Shown one piece after another: positions 35,845 to 44,836 of a stretch of 64,000 bases of DNA (position 1 is its first letter; the number at the start of each line of letters is the position of its first letter). The DNA is from Pseudomonas vancouverensis (GTDB taxonomy: Bacteria > Pseudomonadota > Gammaproteobacteria > Pseudomonadales > Pseudomonadaceae), in assembly GCF_004348895.1 (NCBI RefSeq), contig NZ_RRZK01000002.1, positions 372,001 through 436,000 of the forward strand, given 5' to 3'. The translations under genes were made by a program, and so were the position numbers. Under the pieces are notes generated by a model. It had not been told where the DNA came from. It was given only the letters and a program-made list of their open reading frames with translations, and searched no databases.

Positions 35845-36720
35845 TCATTGGCGGGCGCGCAGTTGCTGCTGCAGGTTTTGAATCTGCGCCTGCAGGGTGT
35901 TGATGTTGCGGGTGACCTGACCCCGGAACGCATCGAACTCGGCAGTGTTGGTCGAACCCGGCGCTGCAACCGGGCGATTGTCCTGCTCGCTCTTGAGCAC
36001 AATCATGTCCTGTTCCAGACGCTCGATGGCGGCGCTCGGGTTGCCTTGTTTCTTCAAGGTGGCGATATCGGCGCTCAGGCTCTTGAGCTGGGCATCGACT
36101 TTTTCCGGATCGGTCGCCGCGCTTTTAAGTGCGGTCAGTTCACTGCTCAGGGTTTTGACCTGCGCCTGCAGCTGCGTATTGGCGGCCTGTTGCTCGGTGT
36201 TCTGTGCGGTCAACTGTGCCAGGCGCTTGTCCAGCTCGGTGGTTTGCGCGGTCATCTGCGCCAGACGTTTGTCCAGCTCGGACGCCTGCCCGGCCACGCC
36301 TTGCTGCTGGGTGCTCTGGTCCTGCAGACGGTTTTCCAGTTGCTTGATTTGCAACTTCAAGGCTTCGCTGTCGGTGGTGACGTTGGTCTGGCTAGCGACA
36401 ACCTTGCCGGAAATGTCCTGCAAGCGCCCCGCCGCTTCCTCACTGATGCGCGCGAAACTTTCCTGGGTCGCCACCAGTTGCTGCTCCATCAGCGAAATCT
36501 GCTGAAAGCTCCACCAGGCGAGGCCTGCGAACGCGAAGAACAAGGCACCAACCAGGGCCCACAACGGCCCGGTACTGGCCGACTTGACCTTGACCACCGG
36601 CGCAGTGCGCGAATGCACCGCCGTGCGCGTGCTGGGCGGAAAGTCATCGTCGTCGAGCACGTCTGCACGCAAGCTGGGCACATTGTCAAAGTCGTCGTTG
36701 GCATCGTTTCGCATGGGCAT
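35845..36720 (-). CDS. Inner-membrane coiled-coil protein
   Basis: Protein of 291 residues, conserved in pseudomonads but without a known role. An acidic N terminus with a DDDD run is followed by one membrane helix (about residues 52-72: LWALVGALFFAFAGLAWWSF), and the remaining 200 residues are a long periplasmic coiled coil. Heptad-like repeats are seen in ELDKRLAQMTAQTTELDKRLAQLTAQNTE. The helix repeats ELDKRLAQ exactly, a sign of internal duplication. ATG at 36720 has AAGG upstream; ATG at 36714 is an alternative. A hairpin terminator follows. Confidence 0.82.
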   Translation of the reverse strand: MPMRNDANDDFDNVPSLRADVLDDDDFPPSTRTAVHSRTAPVVKVKSASTGPLWALVGALFFAFAGLAWWSFQQISLMEQQLVATQESFARISEEAAGRLQDISGKVVASQTNVTTDSEALKLQIKQLENRLQDQSTQQQGVAGQASELDKRLAQMTAQTTELDKRLAQLTAQNTEQQAANTQLQAQVKTLSSELTALKSAATDPEKVDAQLKSLSADIATLKKQGNPSAAIERLEQDMIVLKSEQDNRPVAAPGSTNTAEFDAFRGQVTRNINTLQAQIQNLQQQLRARQ

Positions 36721-36838
36721 TGAATCAACCTTTGTGAATCACATGATGGCTTTGTGCCGCGCAGTATAAACCCCACAGCCGCATTCATTGACCTTTAAGC
36801 CCGGTACCCGGTTCAACAAGGGGGTGCTGCAAGCTTTT

Positions 36839-37831
36839 TCAGCGAATGTCCTGGGCCTTCCACCAGCCACAGAACTCGTCGAGCGCCGTCCACAGGCTGA
36901 CCTTGGGATCGTAATCCAGATAGTGCCGGGCGCGGCTGATGTCCAGGGTGAAATTTTTGTTCATCACTTGCATGCTCAAGCGCGACAAAGTCGGCTCGGG
37001 GCGCCCCGGCCACAATTTGCAAACGCCCTCGTTGAGCGCGGCAACGCTGTAGGCCAGGCCGTAGGAACGGTACTTGGTCACCTGCGGGACTTCCATTTTT
37101 CGCATGACGTAATTGACCACATCCCACAAAGGCACCGGCGTACCGTTGCTGATGTTGTAGGCCTTGCCCAACGCAGAGCCACTGGCCAGCAAGCTGCTGA
37201 GCAACGCCTCGTTGAGGTTTTGCACGCTGGTGAAATCGACCTTGTTCAGGCCATTGCCGATGATTGCCACGCGGCCCTTGCGTTGCATGTTCAGCAGGCG
37301 CGGGAAGATGCTCATGTCGCCGGCCCCGGTGACGAAGCGCGGGCGCAGGGCCAGGGTTTCCAGGCCGAACTCCTGGGCACCGAAGACCTTCTGCTCGGCC
37401 AGGTACTTGGTGGCTGCATAGTGATGCTTGAAGCGTTTGGGCACCTGTTCTTCAGTCAGGTCGAGATGGTCACGGCCATCGAAGTAGATCGACGGCGACG
37501 ACAGATGCACCAGGCGCCGAACCCGCTGCTTGAGGCAGGCTTCGACGACGTTTTCGGTGACCTGGACATTGCCCTGATGGAAATCCTGGTAGCGCCCCCA
37601 CAAACCCACCGCGCCGGCGCAATGCACCACGGCCTCGACATCCGAACACAGCTCGCGTGCCAGCTCCGGGTCACTCAGATCGCCCTGGATGAACTCGGCG
37701 CCACGGCGCACCAGGTGCTCCACGCTTTCGGCCCGGCGACCGTTGACCCGTACGTCCAGGCCCTGCTCCAGGGCGAAACGCGCAAAGCGTCCGCCGATGA
37801 AGCCGCTTGCGCCAGTGACCAGAATTTTCAT
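36839..37831 (-). CDS. NAD-dependent epimerase/dehydratase family protein
   Basis: Extended SDR of 330 residues. The NAD site is VTGASGFIGGRFARFAL near the N terminus and the catalytic YxxxK is YAATKYLAE. The C-terminal half resembles 3-beta-hydroxysteroid dehydrogenase and sugar or flavonol epimerase relatives. The substrate is unknown. ATG at 37831 is directly before the conserved start. It precedes the argP gene on the same strand, downstream of it with 54 bases between the genes. Confidence 0.9.
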   Translation of the reverse strand: MKILVTGASGFIGGRFARFALEQGLDVRVNGRRAESVEHLVRRGAEFIQGDLSDPELARELCSDVEAVVHCAGAVGLWGRYQDFHQGNVQVTENVVEACLKQRVRRLVHLSSPSIYFDGRDHLDLTEEQVPKRFKHHYAATKYLAEQKVFGAQEFGLETLALRPRFVTGAGDMSIFPRLLNMQRKGRVAIIGNGLNKVDFTSVQNLNEALLSSLLASGSALGKAYNISNGTPVPLWDVVNYVMRKMEVPQVTKYRSYGLAYSVAALNEGVCKLWPGRPEPTLSRLSMQVMNKNFTLDISRARHYLDYDPKVSLWTALDEFCGWWKAQDIR

Positions 37832-37885
37832 GTAGTGCTCCGAATATTTCGTTTTACGTATTGCGTGTGGACTTGACGCTGCCGA

Positions 37886-38779
37886 TCAGTCCAACGGCAC
37901 CAGCCATTGTTTCGAGGCGCTTACCAATTGCTCGGTGAGCAAGCCCAGTAACTGACCGCCATTGCGCCAATGATGCCAGTACAGCGGCACATCGATGGGT
38001 TTATCTGGCAACAGCTCAAGCAAGGTGCCGCGTTCAAGTTGCTCGCGCACCTGTAATTCCGGAACCAGGCCCCAGCCGAGTCCGGCTTCGGTCAAGCGGA
38101 TAAAACCTTCCGAGGAAGGACATAGATGGTGTTCGAATCCGCCGACCACGCCCAGCGACGCGAGGTAGCGATGTTGCAGAAAGTCGTCCGGGCCGAATAC
38201 CAGCGCCGGCGTGCGGGCCAATTGCTCGGCGCGCACGCCATCGGGAAAATGCCGGGCCAGAAACGCCGGGCTGGCCAGCGCCCGATAGCGCATCGCCCCC
38301 AGCAACACGCTGCGCGCACCGGCCACCGGGCGCTCACTGGCACACACGCACGCGGCCACTTCGCCGGCACGCATGCGTTTGAGGCCGACGGTCTGGTCCT
38401 CGACCACCAGGTCCATCAATAGATGCTGCTCTGCGCAAAACTCGCCCACAGCCTGTGCCCACCATGTGGCGAGGCTGTCGGCGTTCAAGGCAATCCGCAG
38501 GCGCTCCGGCAGCCCTTCTTCATCCAGTGCCGGCACCAGGCTTTGCAGATCCCGCTCCAGTAAACGTACCTGCTGCACATGGTTGAGCAGACGCCGACCG
38601 ATCTCGGTGGGTGTTGGCGGTGTGGCCCGCACCAGGACCGGTTGGCCGACCCGTGCCTCCAGCAATTTGATGCGTTGCGAGATCGCCGATTGCGACAGCC
38701 CCAGTACTTGCGCTGCGCGCTCGAAACCGGCTTGTTCGACCACGGCGGCCAGGGCAGAGAGTAATTTGTAGTCGAACAT
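37886..38779 (-). CDS. argP: LysR regulator ArgP/IciA
   Basis: Regulator of 297 residues that in relatives binds arginine or lysine and activates an exporter gene. The DNA-binding region is FDYKLLSALAAVVEQAGFERAAQVLGLSQSAISQRIKLLEARVG, characteristic of ArgP/LysG. The ATG at 38779 is 97 bases from the divergent ACT-protein gene. The lysE-type exporter gene follows the ACT gene, so the gene order is regulator-target, with arginine or lysine as a probable effector. Confidence 0.92.
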   Translation of the reverse strand: MFDYKLLSALAAVVEQAGFERAAQVLGLSQSAISQRIKLLEARVGQPVLVRATPPTPTEIGRRLLNHVQQVRLLERDLQSLVPALDEEGLPERLRIALNADSLATWWAQAVGEFCAEQHLLMDLVVEDQTVGLKRMRAGEVAACVCASERPVAGARSVLLGAMRYRALASPAFLARHFPDGVRAEQLARTPALVFGPDDFLQHRYLASLGVVGGFEHHLCPSSEGFIRLTEAGLGWGLVPELQVREQLERGTLLELLPDKPIDVPLYWHHWRNGGQLLGLLTEQLVSASKQWLVPLD

Positions 38780-38875
38780 CAGTTTTCCTAATGAGCGATC
38801 AGCATGATTTGTTTTTCTTATACAGCGTTTGCACTGAAAATGCCCGGCAAGCACTCTTGAACAAGGAACACCACA

Positions 38876-39277
38876 ATGGCTGGCGAAACTTCATTGGCAA
38901 CGCTGCTGCGCAGCATGAGCCCGCAACTCAACGCTGGCGAATACGTGTTTTGCACCCTGCGCGACGGGCAACTGCCGGCGGATCTGGACATCATCGGCAG
39001 CTTTCGCGAACAGGAAGGTCTGACGCTGATCCTGGAACGATCCCAGGCCGAACAGGCCGGATTCACCTTCGACTACATCGCCGCCTGGATCACCCTGAAC
39101 GTGCACTCGGCCCTCGAAGCGGTTGGCCTGACGGCTGCGTTCGCCACGGCACTGGGCAAGGCCGGCATCAGCTGCAACGTGATTGCCGGCTACTACCACG
39201 ACCATTTGTTTGTCGGTCTGGCCGATGCCGATCGCGCCCTGCAAGTGCTGCGCGATCTGGCCGCCAACGGGGAGTAA
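38876..39277 (+). CDS. ACT domain-containing protein
   Basis: Protein of 133 residues with one or two ACT-like regions (ADLDIIGSFREQEGLTLILER; FDYIAAWITLNVHSALEAVGLTAAFATALGKAGISCNVIAGYYHDHLFV). ACT domains bind amino acids. The ATG is divergent from argP and the stop is six bases before the LysE exporter gene, so it is likely an intracellular amino-acid-binding partner of ArgP-controlled export. This is inferred. Confidence 0.85.
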   Translation: MAGETSLATLLRSMSPQLNAGEYVFCTLRDGQLPADLDIIGSFREQEGLTLILERSQAEQAGFTFDYIAAWITLNVHSALEAVGLTAAFATALGKAGISCNVIAGYYHDHLFVGLADADRALQVLRDLAANGE

Positions 39278-39283
39278 ACCAGC

Positions 39284-39886
39284 ATGTGGCAAAGTTATGT
39301 AAATGGCCTGTTGGTGGCCTTCGGCCTGATCATGGCCATCGGTACGCAGAATGCGTTCGTCCTCGCGCAAAGCCTGCGGCGGGAACATCACCTGCCGGTT
39401 GCCGCGCTCTGCGTGATCTGCGATGCGATCCTGGTGGCCGCCGGGGTGTTCGGTCTGGCCAGCGTGCTGGCGCACAATCCGACACTGCTGGCGATTGCCC
39501 GCTGGGGCGGCGCAGCATTTTTGATCTGGTACGGCAGCCAGGCGCTGCGTCGGGCATTTTCAAAACAGAGTCTGCAACAGGGCGAGAACCCGACTGTGCG
39601 CTCGCTACGGGCGGTCATGCTCAGCGCCTTGGCGGTGACGTTGCTCAACCCGCACGTGTACCTCGACACCGTGCTGCTGATCGGCTCCCTCGGTGCACAA
39701 CAGACCGAACCGGGTGCCTACGTGGTAGGCGCGGCGAGTGCATCATTGCTGTGGTTCTTCACCCTGGCCCTGGGTGCCGCCTGGCTGGCGCCGTGGCTTG
39801 CCCGACCGAGCACCTGGCGCATTCTCGACCTGCTGGTGGCGATCATGATGTTCGCGGTAGCGTTGCAATTGATCAGCGCCGGCTGA
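39284..39886 (+). CDS. LysE/ArgO family amino acid exporter
   Basis: Inner-membrane protein of 200 residues with about five or six helices. The conserved start FGLIMAIGTQNAFVLAQSLRREH and the mid-protein LNPHVYLDTVLLIGSLG are typical of LysE/ArgO. It would export arginine and/or lysine under ArgP control. It follows the ACT gene after six bases and is probably translated together with it. Confidence 0.92.
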   Translation: MWQSYVNGLLVAFGLIMAIGTQNAFVLAQSLRREHHLPVAALCVICDAILVAAGVFGLASVLAHNPTLLAIARWGGAAFLIWYGSQALRRAFSKQSLQQGENPTVRSLRAVMLSALAVTLLNPHVYLDTVLLIGSLGAQQTEPGAYVVGAASASLLWFFTLALGAAWLAPWLARPSTWRILDLLVAIMMFAVALQLISAG

Positions 39887-40063
39887 CTTATTCCAAAAGG
39901 CTCTGGAACCTCTATTCCACACAGTTGTTGCGTGGTTATGCCGCCACCCCGGTGCTATGATCCCAATCCCTGCGCCGCAAAGAGTACAAACTCCCCGGCG
40001 CTTGTCTGGCCGCCCGTGATCGGCCTTGCGCTCACCGCAACTGACCTGATTAGGAGAATCAAG

Positions 40064-40660
40064 ATGGCTTTCGAATTGCCGCCACTGCCGTACGCACACG
40101 ATGCCCTGCAGCCGCACATTTCCAAGGAAACGCTGGAATACCACCACGACAAGCACCACAACACCTACGTCGTGAACCTGAACAACCTGGTGCCAGGCAC
40201 CGAGTTCGAAGGCAAGACCCTGGAGCAGATCGTCAAGACCTCCTCGGGCGGTATCTTCAACAACGCCGCTCAGGTCTGGAACCACACCTTCTACTGGAAT
40301 TGCCTGGCGCCAAACGCCGGCGGTCAACCAACCGGCGCGCTGGCTGAAGCCATCAACGCTGCGTTCGGTTCGTTCGACAAGTTCAAGGAAGAGTTCAGCA
40401 AGACTTCCATCGGCACCTTCGGTTCCGGTTGGGGCTGGCTGGTGAAAAAGGCTGACGGTTCCCTGGCCCTGGCCAGCACCATCGGCGCCGGCAACCCGCT
40501 GACCAACGGCGACACTCCGCTGCTGACCTGCGACGTCTGGGAACACGCCTACTACATCGACTACCGCAACGTTCGTCCAAAATACGTAGAAGCGTTCTGG
40601 AACCTGGTGAACTGGAAATTCGTAGCTGAGCAGTTCGAAGGCAAGACCTTCACCGCTTAA
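40064..40660 (+). CDS. sodB: Superoxide dismutase, Fe type
   Basis: Dismutes superoxide to oxygen and hydrogen peroxide in the cytosol; 198 residues. Metal-ligand regions are visible: [15 protein letters not shown] near the N terminus, [16 protein letters not shown], and [13 protein letters not shown] near the C terminus. [16 protein letters not shown] is a mark of the iron enzyme. The ATG at 40064 has TAGGAG upstream; the longer frame from 39932 is rejected. A strong terminator follows. From family knowledge it is usually expressed under iron-replete conditions. Confidence 0.97.
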   Translation: MAFELPPLPYAHDALQPHISKETLEYHHDKHHNTYVVNLNNLVPGTEFEGKTLEQIVKTSSGGIFNNAAQVWNHTFYWNCLAPNAGGQPTGALAEAINAAFGSFDKFKEEFSKTSIGTFGSGWGWLVKKADGSLALASTIGAGNPLTNGDTPLLTCDVWEHAYYIDYRNVRPKYVEAFWNLVNWKFVAEQFEGKTFTA

Positions 40661-40678
40661 GCTCGACGCCAGTCAAAA

Positions 40679-40705
40679 AAACCCGGCTTTTGCCGGGTTT
40701 TTTTT
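40679..40705 (+). terminator. Intrinsic terminator of sodB
   Basis: AAACCCGGC stem with a TTTT loop and eight or more T after the right arm, starting 18 bases after the stop. Confidence 0.93.
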
Positions 40706-40992
40706 TGATACTTTTCGAAGAATTATCTGACAATAAAACCAGCCCTTTCCCCCCTTGCTCCAACGCCACAGGCGGCTAACATCAAATCAACGGAAAAAAA
40801 CTCTTTATCCCGCTCAAGTTGAAGGACTCGACAACCGACACAGTGCTAATAGGCTAGCAATATAAGACAGCTGCATAACGGCCAGGCTGCAGGCAAAATC
40901 CCTCAGGGATCATTGACCCTTTGACTGCCATTACGGGATTGCCAATACTCATGGCAACTTGATGCTACCCGCACGGAACAAGGAATAACCCT
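40706..40992 (+). other. Leader region of bifA
   Basis: About 290 bases between the sodB terminator and the bifA start. It is AT-richer than the coding flanks, as expected of a promoter region. I see no gene, repeat or recognised operator in it. Confidence 0.4.
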
Positions 40993-43044
40993 TTGAAGCT
41001 GGAACTCAAGAACAGCTTGTCGGTGAAGTTGCTCCGGGTCGTGCTCCTGTCGGCATTGATCGTCGGTGTGGTCTTGAGCTGCGCGCAGATTGTTTTCGAT
41101 GCCTATAAAACCCGGCAGGCCGTCGCTGGCGATGCCGAGCGTATCCTCGACATGTTCCGTGACCCTTCGACCCAGGCCGTGTACAGCCTCGACCGCGAGA
41201 TGGGCATGCAGGTGATCGAAGGCCTGTTTCAGGATGACGCGGTACGCCAGGCGTCCATCGGCCATCCCAATGAAGCGATGCTCGCGCAAAAATCCCGCGA
41301 CCTGCAGCATTCCAACAGCCGCTGGCTGACCGACCTGATTCTCGGCCAGGAACGCACTTTCACCACCCAACTGGTCGGGCGTGGGCCGTACAGTGAGTAT
41401 TACGGCGACTTGAGCATCACCCTCGACACCGCCACTTATGGGCAGGGTTTCATTGTCAGCTCGGTGATCATTTTCATCTCCGGCGTGCTGCGCGCCCTGG
41501 CAATGGGCCTGGTGCTGTACCTGGTCTATCACTGGCTGTTGACCAAGCCGCTGTCGCGGATCATCGAACACCTCACGGAAATCAATCCGGACCGCCCAAG
41601 CGAACACAAGATTCCACAGCTCAAGGGTCACGAAAAGAACGAACTGGGTATCTGGATCAATACTGCCAACCAGTTGCTCGAATCCATCGAGCGCAATACC
41701 CACCTGCGCCATGAAGCGGAAAACAGCCTGCTGCGCATGGCCCAGTACGACTTCCTTACCGGCCTGCCGAACCGTCAGCAACTGCAGCAGCAACTGGACA
41801 AGATCCTCGTCGACGCCGGCAAACTGCAGCGTCGTGTCGCGGTGTTGTGTGTCGGCCTCGATGACTTCAAGGGCATCAACGAACAATTCAGCTACCAGAC
41901 CGGCGACCAACTGCTGCTGGCCCTGGCCGATCGCCTGCGCGCCCACAGTGGACGCCTCGGCGCCCTCGCCCGCCTGGGTGGCGACCAGTTCGCCCTGGTT
42001 CAGGCCGATATCGAGCAGCCCTACGAAGCCGCAGAACTGGCACAAAGCATTCTCGACGACCTGGAGGCGCCCTTCGCCCTCGATCATCAGGAGATTCGCC
42101 TGCGCGCTACCATCGGCATCACCCTGTTCCCCGAGGACGGTGACAGCACCGAGAAGTTGCTGCAAAAGGCCGAGCAGACCATGACCCTGGCCAAGACCCG
42201 GTCGCGCAATCGCTACCAGTTCTATATCGCCAGCGTCGACACCGAGATGCGCCGCCGTCGCGAGCTGGAAAAAGACTTGCGAGACGCGCTGCTGCGCAAC
42301 CAGTTCTACCTCGTCTACCAGCCGCAGATCAGCTACCGCGACAATCGCGTGGTCGGTGTCGAAGCGCTGATTCGCTGGCAGCACCCCGATCACGGCCTGG
42401 TACCGCCGGACCTGTTCATCCCGCTGGCCGAACAAAACGGCACCATCATCGCCATCGGTGAATGGGTGCTGGACCAGGCCTGCAAGCAACTGCGCGACTG
42501 GCACGACCTGGGCTTCAGCGAACTGCGCATGGCGGTCAACCTGTCCACGGTGCAACTGCACCACGCCGAGCTGCCGCGGGTAGTCAACAACCTGCTGCAG
42601 ATGTATCGCCTGCCACCCCGCAGCCTGGAGCTGGAAGTCACTGAAACCGGCCTGATGGAAGACATCAGCACCGCCGCCCAGCATCTGCTCAGCCTGCGTC
42701 GTTCCGGCGCGTTGATCGCCATCGACGACTTCGGCACCGGTTATTCGTCCCTGAGCTATCTGAAAAGCCTGCCGCTGGACAAGATCAAGATCGACAAGAG
42801 CTTCGTGCAGGACCTGCTCGATGACGATGACGACGCCACCATCGTTCGCGCGATCATTCAGCTGGGCAAGAGCCTGGGCATGCAGGTGATTGCCGAAGGC
42901 GTGGAAACCACCGAGCAGGAGGCCTACATCATCTCCGAAGGCTGCCACGAAGGTCAGGGTTATCTCTACAGCAAACCCCTGCCGGCGCGGGAGTTGAGCG
43001 TTTACCTGAAACAGGCCCAGCGCAGTAACGCCGCCATCCTGTAA
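40993..43044 (+). CDS. bifA: Cyclic-di-GMP phosphodiesterase BifA
   Basis: Inner-membrane enzyme of 683 residues that hydrolyses cyclic di-GMP; in P. aeruginosa it lowers biofilm formation and allows swarming. Two membrane segments (about 12-32 and 155-180) flank a periplasmic region. A GGDEF domain follows with degenerate GGDQF (329-333), as in BifA. The EAL domain has intact EALIRW (457-462), DDFGTGYSSL and the VIAEGVET site. The start is TTG at 40993, with AAGGAA about nine bases upstream. Identity rests on the position after sodB and on the GGDQF/EAL pair. Confidence 0.93.
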   Translation: MKLELKNSLSVKLLRVVLLSALIVGVVLSCAQIVFDAYKTRQAVAGDAERILDMFRDPSTQAVYSLDREMGMQVIEGLFQDDAVRQASIGHPNEAMLAQKSRDLQHSNSRWLTDLILGQERTFTTQLVGRGPYSEYYGDLSITLDTATYGQGFIVSSVIIFISGVLRALAMGLVLYLVYHWLLTKPLSRIIEHLTEINPDRPSEHKIPQLKGHEKNELGIWINTANQLLESIERNTHLRHEAENSLLRMAQYDFLTGLPNRQQLQQQLDKILVDAGKLQRRVAVLCVGLDDFKGINEQFSYQTGDQLLLALADRLRAHSGRLGALARLGGDQFALVQADIEQPYEAAELAQSILDDLEAPFALDHQEIRLRATIGITLFPEDGDSTEKLLQKAEQTMTLAKTRSRNRYQFYIASVDTEMRRRRELEKDLRDALLRNQFYLVYQPQISYRDNRVVGVEALIRWQHPDHGLVPPDLFIPLAEQNGTIIAIGEWVLDQACKQLRDWHDLGFSELRMAVNLSTVQLHHAELPRVVNNLLQMYRLPPRSLELEVTETGLMEDISTAAQHLLSLRRSGALIAIDDFGTGYSSLSYLKSLPLDKIKIDKSFVQDLLDDDDDATIVRAIIQLGKSLGMQVIAEGVETTEQEAYIISEGCHEGQGYLYSKPLPARELSVYLKQAQRSNAAIL

Positions 43045-43059
43045 TCCCGCCACACCCCA

Positions 43060-43159
43060 TGTGGGAGCGAGCTTGCTCGCGATGGACGCGAACGAAAACG
43101 CGTACATCCCGGATGCACTCGCTGCCCGTTGGCTCATCGCGAGCAAGCTCGCTCCCACC
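43060..43159. repeat. REPIN after bifA
   Basis: TGTGGGAGCGAGCTTGCTCG at 43060 and its inverted copy CGCGAGCAAGCTCGCTCCCA near 43138-43157, about 55 bases apart. It is near the end of bifA and upstream of the imelysin promoter region. Confidence 0.88.
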
Positions 43160-43216
43160 GAAAAGCCGTGTCCTTGGCCGGGCAAATAAGAAATATTTCC
43201 AACCCCAACCCTTTAC

Positions 43217-43243
43217 ACATAATGCGAAAGATTTGCATTATGT
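43217..43243. promoter_or_regulatory. 27-bp palindrome upstream of the imelysin gene
   Basis: ACATAATGC and GCATTATGT are perfect 9-base inverted arms around a 9-base spacer GAAAGATTT, lying 57 bases before the imelysin ATG. ATAAT/ATTAT half-sites recall Fur boxes, but the spacing differs from the 19-bp Fur consensus. A metal-regulator site is inferred, not shown. Confidence 0.5.
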
Positions 43244-43300
43244 CGCAGTTTTGCGCGCGCAAAGCGCCCGTCCACCCCCTATCGAAGCAGGATGTTCGCC

Positions 43301-44647
43301 ATGATTCGTATGCCCCTGGCTACCGCCAGTCTGTTGGCCATCGCTATTGCCCTCGCCGGTTGCGGCGAAGGCAAAGACAAAGAAAAAGCTGCTGCGCCTG
43401 CACCGGCCGCCGCTGCTGCATCGGCCCCGGCCGCTGCACCTGCCGCGAACGGTAAAGTCGACGAAGCAGCGGCCAAAGCCGTTGTCGCCCACTACGCCGA
43501 CATGGTTTTCGCCGTTTACAGCGATGCCGAATCCACCGCGAAAACCCTGCAAACCGCCGTTGATGCCTTCCTCGCCAAGCCGAACGCCGACACCCTGAAA
43601 GCCGCCAAGGCCGCCTGGGTTGCTGCACGCGTACCTTACCTGCAGAGCGAAGTCTTCCGCTTCGGCAACACCATCATCGACGACTGGGAAGGTCAGGTGA
43701 ACTCCTGGCCCCTGGACGAAGGCCTGATCGACTACGTCGACAAGTCCTACGAGCACGCCCTGGGTAACCCGGGTGCCACCGCCAATATCATCGCCAACAC
43801 TGAAATCCAGATCGGCGAAGACAAGGTCGACGTCAAGGACATCACCCCGGAAAAACTCGCCAGCCTGAACGAGCTGGGCGGTTCCGAGGCCAACGTCGCC
43901 ACTGGCTACCACGCGATCGAATTCCTGCTCTGGGGCCAGGACCTGAACGGCACCGGCCCTGGCGCCGGCAACCGTCCGGCTTCGGACTACCTGGAAGGCG
44001 CTGGCGCCACCGGTGGCCACAACGACCGTCGTCGTGCCTACCTGAAAGCCGTGACCCAACTGCTGGTCAGCGACCTGGAAGAAATGGTCGGCAACTGGAA
44101 GCCGAACGTGGCCGACAACTACCGCGCCACCCTGGAAGCCGAACCGGCTGAGAGCGGCCTGCGCAAAATGCTCTTCGGCATGGGCAGCCTGTCCCTGGGC
44201 GAACTGGCGGGCGAGCGCATGAAAGTGTCCCTGGAAGCCAACTCCCCGGAAGACGAACAGGATTGCTTCAGCGACAACACCCACAACTCGCACTTCTACG
44301 ATGCCAAAGGCATTCGTAACGTGTACCTGGGCGAATACACTCGTGTCGACGGCACCAAGATGACCGGCGCCAGCCTGTCGTCCCTGGTGGCCAAGGCTGA
44401 CCCGGCTGCCGACACCGCGCTGAAAGCCGATCTGGCTGCCACCGAAGCCAAGATCCAGGTCATGGTCGATCATGCCAACAAGGGTGAGCACTACGACCAG
44501 TTGATCGCTGCCGGCAACACGGCCGGTAACCAGATCGTGCGCGACGCCATCGCGTCCTTGGTCAAGCAGACCGGTTCGATCGAAGCCGCAGCCGGCAAAC
44601 TGGGTATCAACGACCTGAACCCGGACAACGCTGATCACGAATTCTGA
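43301..44647 (+). CDS. icmP: Imelysin-family lipoprotein (M75 peptidase-like)
   Basis: Lipoprotein of 448 residues with lipobox LAGC (Cys21), then an alanine-proline-rich linker and the imelysin domain. The diagnostic GxHxxE motif is present as GYHAIE (202-207). Imelysins are iron-regulated proteins of the envelope, related to EfeO and the insulin-cleaving membrane protease; a role in iron uptake is widely suspected. The ATG at 43301 is preferred, with AGGA about nine bases upstream; ATG at 43292 has no room for a ribosome site. A terminator separates it from the next gene. Confidence 0.9.
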   Translation: MIRMPLATASLLAIAIALAGCGEGKDKEKAAAPAPAAAAASAPAAAPAANGKVDEAAAKAVVAHYADMVFAVYSDAESTAKTLQTAVDAFLAKPNADTLKAAKAAWVAARVPYLQSEVFRFGNTIIDDWEGQVNSWPLDEGLIDYVDKSYEHALGNPGATANIIANTEIQIGEDKVDVKDITPEKLASLNELGGSEANVATGYHAIEFLLWGQDLNGTGPGAGNRPASDYLEGAGATGGHNDRRRAYLKAVTQLLVSDLEEMVGNWKPNVADNYRATLEAEPAESGLRKMLFGMGSLSLGELAGERMKVSLEANSPEDEQDCFSDNTHNSHFYDAKGIRNVYLGEYTRVDGTKMTGASLSSLVAKADPAADTALKADLAATEAKIQVMVDHANKGEHYDQLIAAGNTAGNQIVRDAIASLVKQTGSIEAAAGKLGINDLNPDNADHEF

Positions 44648-44664
44648 TCACCGCTGGCTGAATG

Positions 44665-44692
44665 AAAAAGGCGACCTTCGGGTCGCCTTTTT
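44665..44692 (+). terminator. Intrinsic terminator of the first imelysin gene
   Basis: Perfect stem AAAAAGGCGACC with a TTCG loop and T-rich tail. This makes the first imelysin gene a separate transcript from the following operon. Confidence 0.92.
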
Positions 44693-44836
44693 CGTGCCTG
44701 CACCTATGCCCCCTGTAGGAGCGAGCTTGCAGGTGAACACTTGCCCCATATCAAGCAAACGATAATTCCTCTTATTCAAATTCCCATCCCCTGTTAGACT
44801 TTGCGCCCTTGTTTTGCTCGCCCCGCAGGATGTCTG

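Noticed and set aside
40903-43185. Minus-strand open frame opposite bifA
   Set aside because: Antisense shadow; the plus strand codes for an intact GGDEF-EAL protein.
44756-44785. Possible Fur box (GATAATTCCTCTTATTC) upstream of the di-haem gene
   Set aside because: Only about half of the Fur consensus positions match; too weak to list as a feature, though a footprint could test it.
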